Source of the DNA: Sphingomonas jaspsi DSM 18422 | GTDB taxonomy: Bacteria > Pseudomonadota > Alphaproteobacteria > Sphingomonadales > Sphingomonadaceae | DNA: 64,000 nt | NCBI RefSeq assembly: GCF_000585415.1 | Contig: NZ_KK073876.1 | Coordinates: 2,291,810 to 2,355,809, forward strand | Reading direction: 5' to 3' | Shown: in pieces, positions 63,918 to 64,000 of the stretch | Layout: each line of letters begins with the position of its first letter | Numbering within the stretch: the stretch's first letter is position 1 | Translations under genes and position numbers: made by a program | Notes under the pieces: model-generated | What the model was told of the DNA's origin: nothing | The model's database searches: none | Seen by the model: the letters and a program-made list of their open reading frames with translations, nothing else

Positions 63918-64000
63918 TCAGGCGTCGGCCTGCGCCAATTCGCGACCGTTTTCGGTCTGCCAGTCGCCCGCCTGGCGCAGGAACCGCTGGCGGTGCGCAT
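63918..64000 (-). CDS. C-terminal end of an unidentified gene, cut by the window edge
   Basis: An open frame enters from base 64000 and ends at a TGA at 63918, giving 26 residues (HRQRFLRQAGDWQTENGREL and so on). Its composition is like that of a coding tail and it points into nadC, 65 bases away. I cannot identify it. Confidence 0.35.
   Translation of the reverse strand, partial: AHRQRFLRQAGDWQTENGRELAQADA

Overview
The window looks like a chromosomal segment of an alphaproteobacterium of the order Sphingomonadales (Sphingomonas or a close relative). The supporting signs are high GC, an F0-only ATP synthase operon with separate b and b' genes, two UrcA-family genes beside a LytTR regulator, a DUF4402 secreted protein, an HWE-type bacteriophytochrome with a C-terminal receiver, and the phenylacetyl-CoA epoxidase and leucine catabolic genes. 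I see no insertion sequence, prophage, integrase, rRNA or CRISPR array. One tRNA is present, tRNA-Val(TAC).

Layout. 1-4.4 kb: branched-chain 2-oxoacid dehydrogenase E2 (cut by the window edge), a fused E1 alpha-beta, and an aromatic aminotransferase. 4.4-13.7 kb: phenylacetate catabolism, with paaABCE in one operon and paaG and paaZ apart from it, interrupted by a DUF4402 protein, a divergent HxlR/SDR pair and an atypical Nramp transporter. 13.7-17 kb: a CBS protein behind a general-stress-type promoter, then atpI-B-E-G-F. 17-24 kb: the envelope trio ydbH-ynbE-ydbL, radC, two small unknowns and purB. 23.7-30 kb: heme oxygenase plus bacteriophytochrome, facing dnaK-dnaJ. 30-36 kb: fabD-fabG, an amino acid permease, a Rieske oxygenase and rpsF-rpsR-rplI. 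36-42 kb: mostly regulators and small proteins (GST, DUF6456, XRE-S24, UrcA pair with RAM-LytTR, a winged-helix protein).

41.6-49 kb: a leucine and biotin block, mccB-bioB-(NTF2-like)-mccA-sodC-SDR-cysQ. 49-53 kb: a DUF1326-DUF2182 pair, an M13 peptidase and a di-heme cytochrome. 54-59.6 kb: isovaleryl-CoA dehydrogenase, a tightly packed five-gene cassette (cytochrome c, Lgt-like protein, radical SAM enzyme of the Tes/MJ0619 type, two paralogous two-helix membrane proteins), then a thiolase. 59.6-64 kb: a self-regulating XRE/membrane pair with a striking palindromic operator, a lipoprotein, an SH3 protein, a nitronate monooxygenase-like enzyme, nadC and a partial gene.

Functional themes. Leucine degradation can be followed almost end to end: oxoacid dehydrogenase, isovaleryl-CoA dehydrogenase, methylcrotonyl-CoA carboxylase with its own biotin synthase gene, and a thiolase. 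Ring epoxidation (PaaABCE), isomerisation (PaaG) and ring cleavage/oxidation (PaaZ) cover the upper phenylacetate route. The least explained and most interesting unit is the 55.2-58.3 kb cassette, which pairs a radical SAM enzyme resembling the archaeal tetraether-lipid synthase family with a degenerate prolipoprotein diacylglyceryl transferase homologue. A second unusual item is a regulator fusing an Lrp/AsnC-type sensing domain to a LytTR DNA-binding domain.
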